DNA of 16,443 nucleotides, taken from NCBI GenBank assembly GCA_900552425.1, contig URZR01000020.1:1-16443 (forward strand). The letters are read 5' to 3'. Within the stretch, counting starts at the first letter, position 1. Every line of letters starts with the position of its first letter. Under the pieces are notes generated by a model. The model was given only the letters and a program-made list of their open reading frames with translations. It was not told where the DNA came from and did not search any database. This DNA comes from an uncultured Collinsella sp. GTDB taxonomy: Bacteria > Actinomycetota > Coriobacteriia > Coriobacteriales > Coriobacteriaceae. Made by a program: the position numbers and the translations under genes. This document shows, piece after piece, positions 6,874 through 13,974 of this stretch.

Positions 6874-7899
6874 CTAGTTAAGACGCTCCACAAAGAAATC
6901 TGCCATTGAGAGGAAGAGCTCGCACGCATGCGGGTCGAGCTCGACGCCTTCGATAGCGGCCTTGGCCTTAGCGGTCAGGTCGAGCGCATAGGTGTGGGCG
7001 TAATCGATGGAGCCGGTCTCCTGGAAGATCTCCACGGCGCGTGCGAGCTGCGCAGGGTCCTCGGTGCCCGAGGAAAGGATTGCCTCGATCTCGTCGTGAT
7101 AGCGCTCGTCTGACAGGGCATGCACGGCAACGAGGGTGCGCTTGCCCTCGGTGATATCGGTGCGGAAGTCCTTGTTGGCGGCCTCCTTGGTGCCGATCAA
7201 GTTGAGCAGGTCGTCTTGAATCTGGAAGGCAAGGCCCGTGTGCAGCCCAAAGGCGCGCAGTGCCTCAATCTGCTCTTCGCTGCCGCCGCCGATAATGGCT
7301 CCGGCGGCAAGCGGCGTCGCTCCGCTGTAGTACGCGGTCTTGTGCGTCGCCATGTCCAGATAATCGTCGACCGAAATGTCAAAGCGCTCGTCGCGGACCC
7401 AGCCCAGGTCGAGCGCTTGGCCCTCGATGGTACGGACGATCATCTCGGTAAGCTCGTGGAGCACGTGAAGCTTCACGTCTGCGTTGAGTGTGGGGTCGTC
7501 GAGAACCGTCTTGGTGACCATGGTGAGCGCCAGGTCACCGCAGTTGATGGCAAGACCGGTGCCCTCGGTAAGGTGCATGCAGGGCTTGCCGCGACGAATC
7601 TGCCCGTTGTCGGCGATGTCGTCGTGGATGAGTGCGCCCGACTGAAAGTGCTCGATGGCCGCCGCGGCGCTGCGGGCGCTTTCGAAGCTTCCGCCCACCG
7701 CGGTGGCGGCGAGCATGCAGATGAGCGGGCGGTGGCGTTTGCCGGCGTTGGCCGTAAAGGCCGAAAGTGGTGCGTACAGGTAGCGCTCGATATCGGCGGA
7801 AGTCGCCTGTCCGTCAAAGAACGTGGCCAGATAGTCGTTAATCTGGTCAAAGTGCTGGGCTAAAAAGCTGGTAAACGGACTGGACACGGGTTCTCGCAT
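6874..7899 (-). CDS. Polyprenyl diphosphate synthase, all-trans type (GGPP or longer)
   Basis: This 341-residue soluble enzyme condenses isopentenyl diphosphate with allylic diphosphates. Visible motifs: GKRHRP (53-58), first Asp-rich motif DDIAD (93-97) followed by IRRGKP, EGQALDL (159-165), a lysine at 187 in THKT, FQIQDDLLN (225-233) as second Asp-rich motif, and GKRT (252-255). The second motif ends in Asn rather than the usual Asp. Small residues (Gly88, Ala89) just before the first motif, and the absence of a two-residue insert in it, suggest products longer than farnesyl diphosphate; exact chain length cannot be read. Likely used for quinone side chains or other polyprenols. The ATG has only a weak ribosome site (AAAGA), so the start is less sure. 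It lies 115 bp after the PTS fusion gene on the same strand. Confidence 0.9.
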   Translation of the reverse strand: MREPVSSPFTSFLAQHFDQINDYLATFFDGQATSADIERYLYAPLSAFTANAGKRHRPLICMLAATAVGGSFESARSAAAAIEHFQSGALIHDDIADNGQIRRGKPCMHLTEGTGLAINCGDLALTMVTKTVLDDPTLNADVKLHVLHELTEMIVRTIEGQALDLGWVRDERFDISVDDYLDMATHKTAYYSGATPLAAGAIIGGGSEEQIEALRAFGLHTGLAFQIQDDLLNLIGTKEAANKDFRTDITEGKRTLVAVHALSDERYHDEIEAILSSGTEDPAQLARAVEIFQETGSIDYAHTYALDLTAKAKAAIEGVELDPHACELFLSMADFFVERLN

Positions 7900-8014
7900 T
7901 CTTTGATAGGTTGCATCGTTGCATTATGCAGACAACATATTGCCACATTAGGGCGTCGAGCGCGGCGGTTGAAGACGATTGGTCCATGCGGCCGCAAGTG
8001 CGGTAGGGGCTTGG

Positions 8015-10465
8015 CTAGATAAGCCCAAAGTGTTCGAGCGCGGTGACGACGCCGTCGTGGTCGATGCTGTCGGTGACATAGTCGGCCTTTTCCTTGAGGA
8101 AGTCCGGCGCATTGCCCATGGCGATACCGACATCGACGGCGTTCATCAGCGAGACGTCATTGCTGGCGTCGCCGATGCCGTATACGGTTCCGTGGTGGGG
8201 ATCGAGGGCGTCGAGTACGGACTGGATACCCTCGCGCTTGGTGCATTCGCGAGGCGAAATCTCGGTCACTTCGAGCTCGAGCTCGTTAAAGCAGAGCAGC
8301 GGCTCAAACGCTTGATCCTGAGCGATGCGGCTGGCAAGCGACGTGGACATTAAGATCTTGTAGGCGCTGTAATGTTGCAGCTGCGTAATTGCATCGCCCA
8401 CGGTGCGGGCGTATCCCGGGGCGTCGGGCGCATCGGCACTCATGCGAACGACGCCATTGAGTCCCTCAAAACGAATCACTTCGTCCGATTGCTCAAGAAT
8501 GGGAGCAAGGCGCTGCAGCATGCCGGGCGTCATCGCCAAATCGCGAATCACGTGTCCCTCAAGTTCGACATAGCCACCCGCGAGGCAGACGATGCCGGTC
8601 CAGGGCAGCTCGAGCAGCTTTGGATGGATGCAGCTCAGCGTGCGCCCTGTGCAGATAAACGCCATATTGCCCTTGGCGACAAAATCACGGATGGCTTGCG
8701 AGACCGCTTCATTGGGATAGGGGGAGAGGTCTCGCTCGCTCTCGGGAAGCTCTTGTGCCACTCGAGGGTCTTGCCAGGCGAGTGTTCCGTCGATATCGAA
8801 GAAGCAGATATCGCCGCGCTTATGGGCTGCGCTGGCGGCAGGGGAGGCCGAGGTGGTGGGCACAAATCCCGGCTCGAGGCCCATGATCTGGTCAAAATGC
8901 TCTTTAACGCGGGGAACGGAGATGCCAATAATCACCTGGGCGGTCTTGCCCGTAATGATGAGGCCCTTGGCGCCCACCGCGACAAACGACGCATTATCTG
9001 CAACGATGGAAGGGTCTGCGACCTCGACGCGCAGGCGCGTGGCGCAGTTGGTTGCGCCCACGATATTGCCAACGCCACCTAAAAGCTGAATTACCCGCTC
9101 GGCGAGGACGTGATCTTGATCGGATTGAATACTGACCTCGCCATTGGGAGATTGCTCTTTGGCAAAGCCGCTTCCCGTTAAACGATCGATTGCCGCGCGA
9201 TTGGAGACATGATCCTCGCGGCCCGGCGTCTTAAGGTCATAGACCAAGATGAGTGCTCGAAAACTAACAAAAAAGATGAGGCTAAAGGCAAGACCGATAC
9301 CGAGCGCCAAAAGGTAGGAGCCGGCATGCATTCGCATGAGTGGGATGAAGTTGAAGGCCGTCATTTCCATGAGACCGCCCGAGAAGATGCCGACGATGCC
9401 AAAGAAGTTCATGGTCATGGCAAGGCAGGAGGATAGGACGGCGTAGAGCAAAAAGAGTCCAGGATAGGTGAACATAAAGAGAAACTCGAGCGGCTCGGTG
9501 ACACCGCAGACCACCGAGGCGACGATGGCGGGCAAAAGGATGACCTTAAGGCCGGCGCGGCGTTCGGGTTTGGCGGTGAAATAGAATGCTGCCGCGATGG
9601 CGGGAAGGCCAAAGAGCTTGCCCCAGCCGGTGGCGGTAAAACCTGCCCAGGGCGCAAGTTCATTTAAAGGGCGCGTGCTATGGGAGAGAATGGGGAGCAG
9701 GTTGGTCCACGTGGCGTAAATACCGTCGTGAATGACCAGATTGTCGTAATAGATGGGCATATAGAGCAGGTGGTGCAGCCCCATGGGCTCGAGTGCTCGC
9801 TCCAAAAACACAAAGATGCCCACGCCGAAGGGGCCGACGCCCGCAAGTGCGTGGCGCAGCGTTTCGGTCACGGCGTATGCGAAGGGCACGATGGCGGCCG
9901 AGATGGCGGCAAGGGCAAACACGGCAAAAAAGCTGATGAGGTAGACCAGCGAGGAACCCGAGAAGGTGCCGAGCCAATCGGGAACCTTGGCATCGTAGAA
10001 GCGGTCATGGATGGCGACGACGGTTGCCGATACCGCCAGCGGGCCGATAATGCCGGTGTCGAGCGTCTTGATGCCGTCGATGACGGTGATACCGCTGGCG
10101 GGGGTCAAAGATGATGGGTACTTAAGCCCAAGGTTGTCTCCGCTCAGCTTAATGATCTCGCTCAAAAAGAAGCAATAGGCAAAATAGGCCACGAGTGCCT
10201 CGAGGCAGCAGCGTGCCGGTTGCTTTTGGGCAAGACCGATAGGCAGCGCTACGGCAAAAAGGAGCGGGAGACGTTTAAAGACCGTCCACGAGCCGCGCTG
10301 GATGATGGTCCAGAAAACGTACCAAGGGGTTCCGTATACGGCGAGGTCACCGACGATGTCTACGGTCGTGGCGAGGGCGGAGATGCCGACCATGAGGCCT
10401 GATATAGAAAACAGCATGGCGGGCGCGAACATTGCCCCGCCAAAGCGTTGGATTTTCTGCAGCAT
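8015..10465 (-). CDS. PTS sugar transporter EIIC-EIIB fused to a Cof-type HAD phosphatase
   Basis: This 816-residue protein joins three parts. Residues about 2-415 are a glucose-superfamily EIIC membrane domain resembling MalX/AglA: FGGAMFAPAML near the start, EPMGLHHLLY near 226-235, GVTEPLEFLFMF at 321-332, and YDLKTPGRED at its end. Residues about 455-530 are EIIB with the phospho-cysteine Cys474 in NCATRLR. After an Ala/Ser/Pro linker (about 536-548), residues about 550-816 form a HAD hydrolase: nucleophile Asp557 and Asp559 in DIDGT, Thr606 in ICTGRT, Lys743 in TKREG, and GDASND (765-770). EIIA is absent and must act in trans. I start at ATG 10465, which has GGAAGG 7 bases upstream, rather than an in-frame ATG at 10501. 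The permease part suggests an alpha-glucoside such as maltose or trehalose; the phosphatase could dephosphorylate the imported sugar phosphate. Substrate is inferred. Confidence 0.92.
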   Translation of the reverse strand: MLQKIQRFGGAMFAPAMLFSISGLMVGISALATTVDIVGDLAVYGTPWYVFWTIIQRGSWTVFKRLPLLFAVALPIGLAQKQPARCCLEALVAYFAYCFFLSEIIKLSGDNLGLKYPSSLTPASGITVIDGIKTLDTGIIGPLAVSATVVAIHDRFYDAKVPDWLGTFSGSSLVYLISFFAVFALAAISAAIVPFAYAVTETLRHALAGVGPFGVGIFVFLERALEPMGLHHLLYMPIYYDNLVIHDGIYATWTNLLPILSHSTRPLNELAPWAGFTATGWGKLFGLPAIAAAFYFTAKPERRAGLKVILLPAIVASVVCGVTEPLEFLFMFTYPGLFLLYAVLSSCLAMTMNFFGIVGIFSGGLMEMTAFNFIPLMRMHAGSYLLALGIGLAFSLIFFVSFRALILVYDLKTPGREDHVSNRAAIDRLTGSGFAKEQSPNGEVSIQSDQDHVLAERVIQLLGGVGNIVGATNCATRLRVEVADPSIVADNASFVAVGAKGLIITGKTAQVIIGISVPRVKEHFDQIMGLEPGFVPTTSASPAASAAHKRGDICFFDIDGTLAWQDPRVAQELPESERDLSPYPNEAVSQAIRDFVAKGNMAFICTGRTLSCIHPKLLELPWTGIVCLAGGYVELEGHVIRDLAMTPGMLQRLAPILEQSDEVIRFEGLNGVVRMSADAPDAPGYARTVGDAITQLQHYSAYKILMSTSLASRIAQDQAFEPLLCFNELELEVTEISPRECTKREGIQSVLDALDPHHGTVYGIGDASNDVSLMNAVDVGIAMGNAPDFLKEKADYVTDSIDHDGVVTALEHFGLI

Positions 10466-10505
10466 AATATGCCTTCCGGATGCAACATGCTGTGCGAGCA
10501 AGAAC

Positions 10506-10528
10506 GTTTAAACAATGAACTCATTGTA
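10506..10528 (-). promoter_or_regulatory. Promoter with overlapping palindromes for the PTS fusion gene
   Basis: On the minus strand TACAAT (10528-10523) is a good -10 box, about 60 bp before the start codon; no strong -35 is visible. The 16-bp dyad ACAATGA-ac-TCATTGT (10512-10527) covers the -10 and the expected start site, and the perfect 8-bp palindrome GTTTAAAC (10506-10513) adjoins it. Minus-strand reading of the latter gives TTGTTTAAAC, the same core seen before the regulator and the ABC operon. A repressor bound here would block transcription. Confidence 0.5.
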
Positions 10529-10588
10529 GAGGACTGGCTGCTTGCCGCATTGACGGTTTTGATTCGGTCCGATTTGGGTTTCGGGGGA

Positions 10589-10637
10589 ACCGTCGACGGT
10601 AAATAATCCGTACTTTACCGATAATCGGTTTAAACAA
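10589..10637 (+). promoter_or_regulatory. Cluster of palindromes upstream of the gntR-type gene
   Basis: Four dyads are packed into 49 bp: ACCGTCGACGGT (10589-10600, perfect), CGGTAAA/TTTACCG (10597-10603 with 10614-10620), CCGAT-a-ATCGG (10618-10628) and GTTTAAAC (10628-10635, followed by AA). GATAAT at 10620-10625 could serve as a -10 box, inside the third dyad, but no matching -35 is clear. The site ends 52 bp before the start codon, suited to autoregulation. Confidence 0.45.
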
Positions 10638-10689
10638 CTTTAAGAAATGCTATCGTGCCTAGCCATACATATTCATTAGAGGTGAAGTT

Positions 10690-11409
10690 ATGCCAAAAGC
10701 GATTTACGAAGGAATCTACCGCGAGATCCGTTCGCGCATCATTAACGGGACCTATGCGTTTCAGGAGATGCTGCCAACCGAAGCCGAGCTGACCGCGGAG
10801 TTTGGCTGCACGCGCAATACCGTTCGACGCGCCTTGAGCATGCTGGCCGACCAGATGTTTGTGCAGCCTATACACGGCAAGGGCGTGCGCGTTATTTGGC
10901 TTAAGGGCGAAACCGACATGCTGGGCGCACTCGAAGAGGTTGAGTCGTTTGGCGAGTTCGCAAAACGCAACAATGCCGTCGCATCGACCGAGGTCAAGTC
11001 TTTTGAACATTTGATTTGCACTGAGCAACTGTCGCGCCGCCTTGGCTTTAAGGTGGGCGAGGAGCTGATTCGCGTCGTGCGTGTCCGAAGCCTCAACGGC
11101 AGCGCGCGCCAGGTGGACCACGGCTACTTTTTGGAGTCGATCGCCAAGGGCCTGACCCCCGAGATTGCGGCAAGCTCTATCTACGACTATCTGGAGCACA
11201 AGCGTGGCGTCAAAGTGATGGCGAGCCGCCGTACGGTGAGCGTCGAGCTTGCCAACGATGAGGACTGCAGCTACTTGGACCTTGGCAAGTACAACTGCGT
11301 CGCCGTTATGGAGAGCCAGTCGTACACCTCGGACGGCATCTTATTTGAGGTGACGCATGCCCGCACGCATCCCGAGATCTTCCACTACCGCGTCAACTCC
11401 AAGCGATAG
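10690..11409 (+). CDS. GntR-family transcriptional regulator with UTRA domain (TreR-like)
   Basis: This 239-residue protein has an N-terminal winged helix of the GntR type (about 4-70; IYREIRSRIINGTY, LPTEAELTAEFGCTRNTVRRALSML, GKGVRV) with recognition helix near 41-52. Residues about 88-232 form a UTRA ligand domain (VDHGYFLESIAKGLTPEI, SIYDYLEHKRGVKV, LDLGKYNCVAVMES). The pattern and length are close to TreR of Bacillus, which releases DNA when it binds trehalose 6-phosphate, so a sugar phosphate ligand is likely. The start has GAGGTGA just upstream. It is divergent from the PTS fusion across a 224-bp palindrome-rich gap and lies ahead of the sugar ABC operon, with a terminator between. It probably represses its neighbours; which ones is inferred from shared palindromes. 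Confidence 0.92.
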   Translation: MPKAIYEGIYREIRSRIINGTYAFQEMLPTEAELTAEFGCTRNTVRRALSMLADQMFVQPIHGKGVRVIWLKGETDMLGALEEVESFGEFAKRNNAVASTEVKSFEHLICTEQLSRRLGFKVGEELIRVVRVRSLNGSARQVDHGYFLESIAKGLTPEIAASSIYDYLEHKRGVKVMASRRTVSVELANDEDCSYLDLGKYNCVAVMESQSYTSDGILFEVTHARTHPEIFHYRVNSKR

Positions 11410-11447
11410 CCGGCTAGCTCGCAGCCTGACGAGACTCATGTCCTCAA

Positions 11448-11502
11448 AGAGAAAACGCCCGGTCAAACCGACGATGCATCGGCTTGACCGGGTGTTTTCT
11501 CT
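11448..11502 (+). terminator. Strong hairpin terminator after the GntR-type regulator
   Basis: AGAGAAAAC (11448-11456) pairs with GTTTTCTCT (11494-11502), and CCCGGTCAA with TTGACCGGG inside, plus CGA/TCG near the loop. The stem exceeds 20 bp with two small mismatches. The 3' arm itself supplies the T-rich tail. It separates the regulator transcript from the ABC operon, which therefore needs its own promoter. Confidence 0.8.
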
Positions 11503-11520
11503 GCATTCGATAACAAGTAA

Positions 11521-11532
11521 TTGTTTATACAA
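11521..11532 (+). promoter_or_regulatory. TreR-type operator candidate TTGTTTATACAA
   Basis: This 12-bp dyad matches at five of six arm positions and differs by one base from TTGTATATACAA, the palindrome form I recall for Bacillus TreR. It lies 195 bp before the binding-protein start codon. A further dyad, ACTTG-t-CAAGT, follows at 11534-11544. Confidence 0.45.
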
Positions 11533-11595
11533 AACTTGTCAAGTATCAAGTTGAAATTACCGTTCACCGAAGTTTTTCTACCGCTCTAGTAATAC

Positions 11596-11627
11596 TTGTT
11601 CAAACAACTAGCCAAATAGCGTATTGT
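11596..11627 (+). promoter_or_regulatory. Promoter and overlapping operator candidate for the sugar ABC operon
   Basis: TTCAAA (11599-11604) and TATTGT (11622-11627) are 17 bp apart and each match four of six consensus bases. The dyad TTGTTCAAACAA (11596-11607, five of six arm positions) covers the -35, and its core repeats the TTGTTTAAAC string found before the PTS fusion and the regulator. A small palindrome TTGTACAA (11624-11631) overlaps the -10. Transcription would begin near 11634, leaving a leader of about 80 nt. Confidence 0.45.
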
Positions 11628-11641
11628 ACAAATCAGCAAAA

Positions 11642-11692
11642 GGGGCAAAGTCCCCGAGCCAATCTCCGAAGGCGGCGGCAAAGGGTGCCGCC
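11642..11692 (+). other. Two hairpins in the leader of the binding-protein mRNA
   Basis: GGGG/CCCC (11642-11655) and GGCGGCA-aaggg-TGCCGCC (11674-11692, perfect 7-bp stem) lie directly upstream of the ribosome site of the binding-protein gene. They may protect the 5' end of a highly made mRNA or affect translation. No known riboswitch pattern is visible. Confidence 0.4.
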
Positions 11693-11715
11693 ACGGTGTG
11701 AAAGGGTGGATTGTA

Positions 11716-13032
11716 ATGAAGAACGAAATGAGCAGAAGGCAGTTCCTGGGCTTCGCTGGCTCCGCGGCTGCGGTTCTTGGTCTGGGTCTCGTGGGCTGTG
11801 GTGGTTCTGCCGGCTCCGGCTCCTCTGCTTCTGGTGACGCTGCCGAGGTCTACTTCCTCCAATTTAAGCCTGAGGTCGACAAGGAGTGGAAGGAGATCGC
11901 CAAGGCGTACAAGAAGGAGAAGGGCGTCGAGGTCAAGATCGTGACCGCCGCCTCCAACACCTACGAGGAGAAGCTCAAGTCCGAGATGTCCAAGAGCTCC
12001 GCTCCGACGCTGTTCCAGGTCAACGGCCCCACCGGCCTTAAGAACTGGAAGGACTACTGCGCCGATCTTTCCGACACCAAGCTCCGCGGCGAGCTCATCG
12101 ACGACTCCCTGGCGCTGCAGTCCGACGGCAAGGATCTGGGTATCGACTGGGTTCAGGAGAGCTACGGCATCATCTACAACAAGGAGCTCCTCGAGAAGGC
12201 CGGCTACAAGGCCGAGGACATCAACTCCTTCGACAAGCTGAAGGCTTGCGCCGATGACATCCAGGCCCGCAAGGACGAGCTCGGCGTTGACGGTGCCTTC
12301 ACTTCCGCCGGCATGGATGACTCCTCCAGCTGGCGCTACACCACGCACCTCGCCAACCTCCCGCTCTACTACGAGTTCGAGAAGGAGCACAATCAGGAGG
12401 ACGACGAGATCAAGGGCGAGTATCTCGACAACTTTAAGCAGATCTTCGACCTGTATATCACCGACTCCACCTGCGATCCTTCGCAGCTCGCCTCCAAGAC
12501 CGGTGACGACGCCACCAACGAGTTCGCAACCGGCAAGGCCGTCTTCTACCAGAACGGCTCTTGGGCCTACGCCGACCTCACCAAGGCCGGTATGACCGAC
12601 GACCAGCTCGGCATGCTGCCGATCTACATCGGCGTCGACGGCGAGGAGAACCAGGGCCTGTGCTCCGGCGGCGAGAACTACTGGTGCGTCAGCTCCCAGG
12701 CTTCCGAGGATGCCCAGAAGGCCACCGAGGACTTCATGTATTGGTGCGTCACTTCTGACACCGCCACCAGCATCATCGCTGACAAGATGGGTCTGACCGC
12801 CCCGTTCAAGAGCGCTAAGGAGACCACCAACGTCTTCTCGCAGCAGGCCGTTGCTATGGCCAAGGACGGCAAGAAGACCGTCGCTTGGGACTTCGTTTAC
12901 ATCCCCTCCGAGGAGTGGAAGAAGAACCTCAAGCAGGCTCTCATCGCTTATGCTGCCGACAACACCAAGTGGGACGGCGTCAAGAACGCCTTCGTCGATG
13001 GCTGGAAGACCGAGAAGGCTGCTTCCGAGTAA
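11716..13032 (+). CDS. Sugar ABC transporter substrate-binding lipoprotein (CUT1 family)
   Basis: This 438-residue protein captures a sugar outside the membrane and delivers it to the permeases encoded next. The N terminus MKNEMSRRQFLGFAGSAAAVLGLGLVGC carries a Tat-type twin arginine (Arg7-Arg8 in SRRQFL) and a lipobox ending at Cys28, so it should be a lipid-anchored protein exported folded through Tat. A Gly/Ser linker follows, then an SBP_bac_1-type fold (FKPEVDKEWKEIAKAYKKEKG at about 50-70; ESYGIIYNKELLEKAG near 150; FATGKAVFYQNGSWAY near 270). I start at ATG 11716; an upstream in-frame GTG (11698) would put charged and Trp residues before the leader and has no better ribosome site. Codon use is strongly biased to C-ending codons, as in highly expressed genes. 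Substrate is not readable; neighbours suggest an oligosaccharide or alpha-glucoside. Confidence 0.93.
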   Translation: MKNEMSRRQFLGFAGSAAAVLGLGLVGCGGSAGSGSSASGDAAEVYFLQFKPEVDKEWKEIAKAYKKEKGVEVKIVTAASNTYEEKLKSEMSKSSAPTLFQVNGPTGLKNWKDYCADLSDTKLRGELIDDSLALQSDGKDLGIDWVQESYGIIYNKELLEKAGYKAEDINSFDKLKACADDIQARKDELGVDGAFTSAGMDDSSSWRYTTHLANLPLYYEFEKEHNQEDDEIKGEYLDNFKQIFDLYITDSTCDPSQLASKTGDDATNEFATGKAVFYQNGSWAYADLTKAGMTDDQLGMLPIYIGVDGEENQGLCSGGENYWCVSSQASEDAQKATEDFMYWCVTSDTATSIIADKMGLTAPFKSAKETTNVFSQQAVAMAKDGKKTVAWDFVYIPSEEWKKNLKQALIAYAADNTKWDGVKNAFVDGWKTEKAASE

Positions 13033-13063
13033 GCAGTTGCTGCCCAAGCTATCTGATTAGCGA

Positions 13064-13099
13064 CAGGGGGCGGGCAGACGTAGGTTTGCCCGCCCCCTG
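13064..13099 (+). other. Intercistronic hairpin between binding-protein and permease genes
   Basis: A perfect 13-bp GC stem (13064-13076 with 13087-13099) with a 10-nt loop lies 31 bp after the binding-protein stop. No T-run follows, so read-through is expected. Hairpins at this place in maltose-type operons protect upstream mRNA and help give more binding protein than permease; that role here is inferred. Confidence 0.65.
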
Positions 13100-13119
13100 C
13101 ATATTGAAAGGACCCTTCT

Positions 13120-13974
13120 ATGGGCAAAGCACTCAAGCGCTGGTGGCCGCTCTTTATGCTGCCCACGTGCCTGGCGTTTATGATCGGGTTCGTGATTCCC
13201 TTTATCCAGGGTTTCTATCTCTCGTTCTGCCAGTTTATTACCATCAATAACGCGCACTTTGTCGGTATCGAGAACTACGTGCGCGCGCTGTCCGATCCGC
13301 AGTTCTCCACGTCGTTCTTCTTTACCGTGGCGTTTGCCTTCCTGTCGACGGTGCTCATCAACGTGATCGCGCTGGCCATCGCGCAGGCGCTCACCCGCAA
13401 AGCGCTCAAGGGCACCAACATCTTCCGTACGATCTTCTTTATGCCTAACCTGATCGGCGGCATCGTGCTGGGCTACATTTGGCAGATTCTGATCAACTGC
13501 CTGCTCTCCAACGTGGGCGCCCAGCTCATCGCCCTTAACTCTGCTGCTGGCTTCTGGGGCCTTATCATCCTGACCCTGTGGCAGCAGGTCGGCTACATGA
13601 TGATCATCTACATCGCCGGTCTGCAGTCCATCCCGTCTGACTACATCGAGGCCGCCAAGGTCGATGGCGCTACGGCATGGCAGACGTTTTGGAAGGTTAA
13701 GATCCCCAACCTGATGCCGACCATCACCATCTGCCTGTTCCTGTCCATCACCAACGGCTTTAAGCTGTTCGACCAGAACCTCGCCCTTACCGGTGGCGCC
13801 CCGGCGCACTCCACCGAGATGCTCGCCCTGAACATCTACAACACGTTCTATTCGCGTGCTGGCATCGCATGGCAGGGCATCGGTCAGGCCAAGGCAGTTA
13901 TCTTCTGCATCCTGGTTGTCGCTATTTCTATGATCCAGCTTAAGGCCACGAGGTCCAAGGAGGTGCAGCAGTAA
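13120..13974 (+). CDS. Sugar ABC transporter permease, MalF/UgpA-like
   Basis: This 284-residue inner-membrane protein is half of the translocation pore. About six hydrophobic segments are visible (near 12-35, 66-92, 104-128, 144-168, 200-218 and 258-277). The ATPase-docking EAA loop is EAAKVDGATAWQTFWKVKIP, at 177-196, with the conserved Gly183 and Pro196. The start is preceded by AAAGGA 7 bases upstream. Its stop TAA shares one base with the ATG of the next gene (TAATG), indicating translational coupling. Length and segment number fit the short CUT1 MalF-type permeases lacking the long periplasmic loop of E. coli MalF. Confidence 0.94.
   Translation: MGKALKRWWPLFMLPTCLAFMIGFVIPFIQGFYLSFCQFITINNAHFVGIENYVRALSDPQFSTSFFFTVAFAFLSTVLINVIALAIAQALTRKALKGTNIFRTIFFMPNLIGGIVLGYIWQILINCLLSNVGAQLIALNSAAGFWGLIILTLWQQVGYMMIIYIAGLQSIPSDYIEAAKVDGATAWQTFWKVKIPNLMPTITICLFLSITNGFKLFDQNLALTGGAPAHSTEMLALNIYNTFYSRAGIAWQGIGQAKAVIFCILVVAISMIQLKATRSKEVQQ

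Noticed and set aside
7920..7930. Palindrome TGCATtATGCA as an ARG box
   Set aside because: Half-sites match but the 1-bp centre differs from the 4-bp centre of the argC dyads, and there is no partner 21 bp away; it precedes a polyprenyl synthase gene.
10466..10501. Upstream ATG start for the PTS fusion
   Set aside because: ATG 10465 has GGAAGG 7 bases upstream and gives a family-like N terminus.
11628..11715. Riboswitch in the binding-protein leader
   Set aside because: Only two simple hairpins in about 80 nt; no known conserved aptamer core is visible.
11608..13047. 479-codon minus-strand open frame opposite the binding-protein gene
   Set aside because: Leu/Val/Gly-rich shadow produced by the strong codon bias of the real gene.
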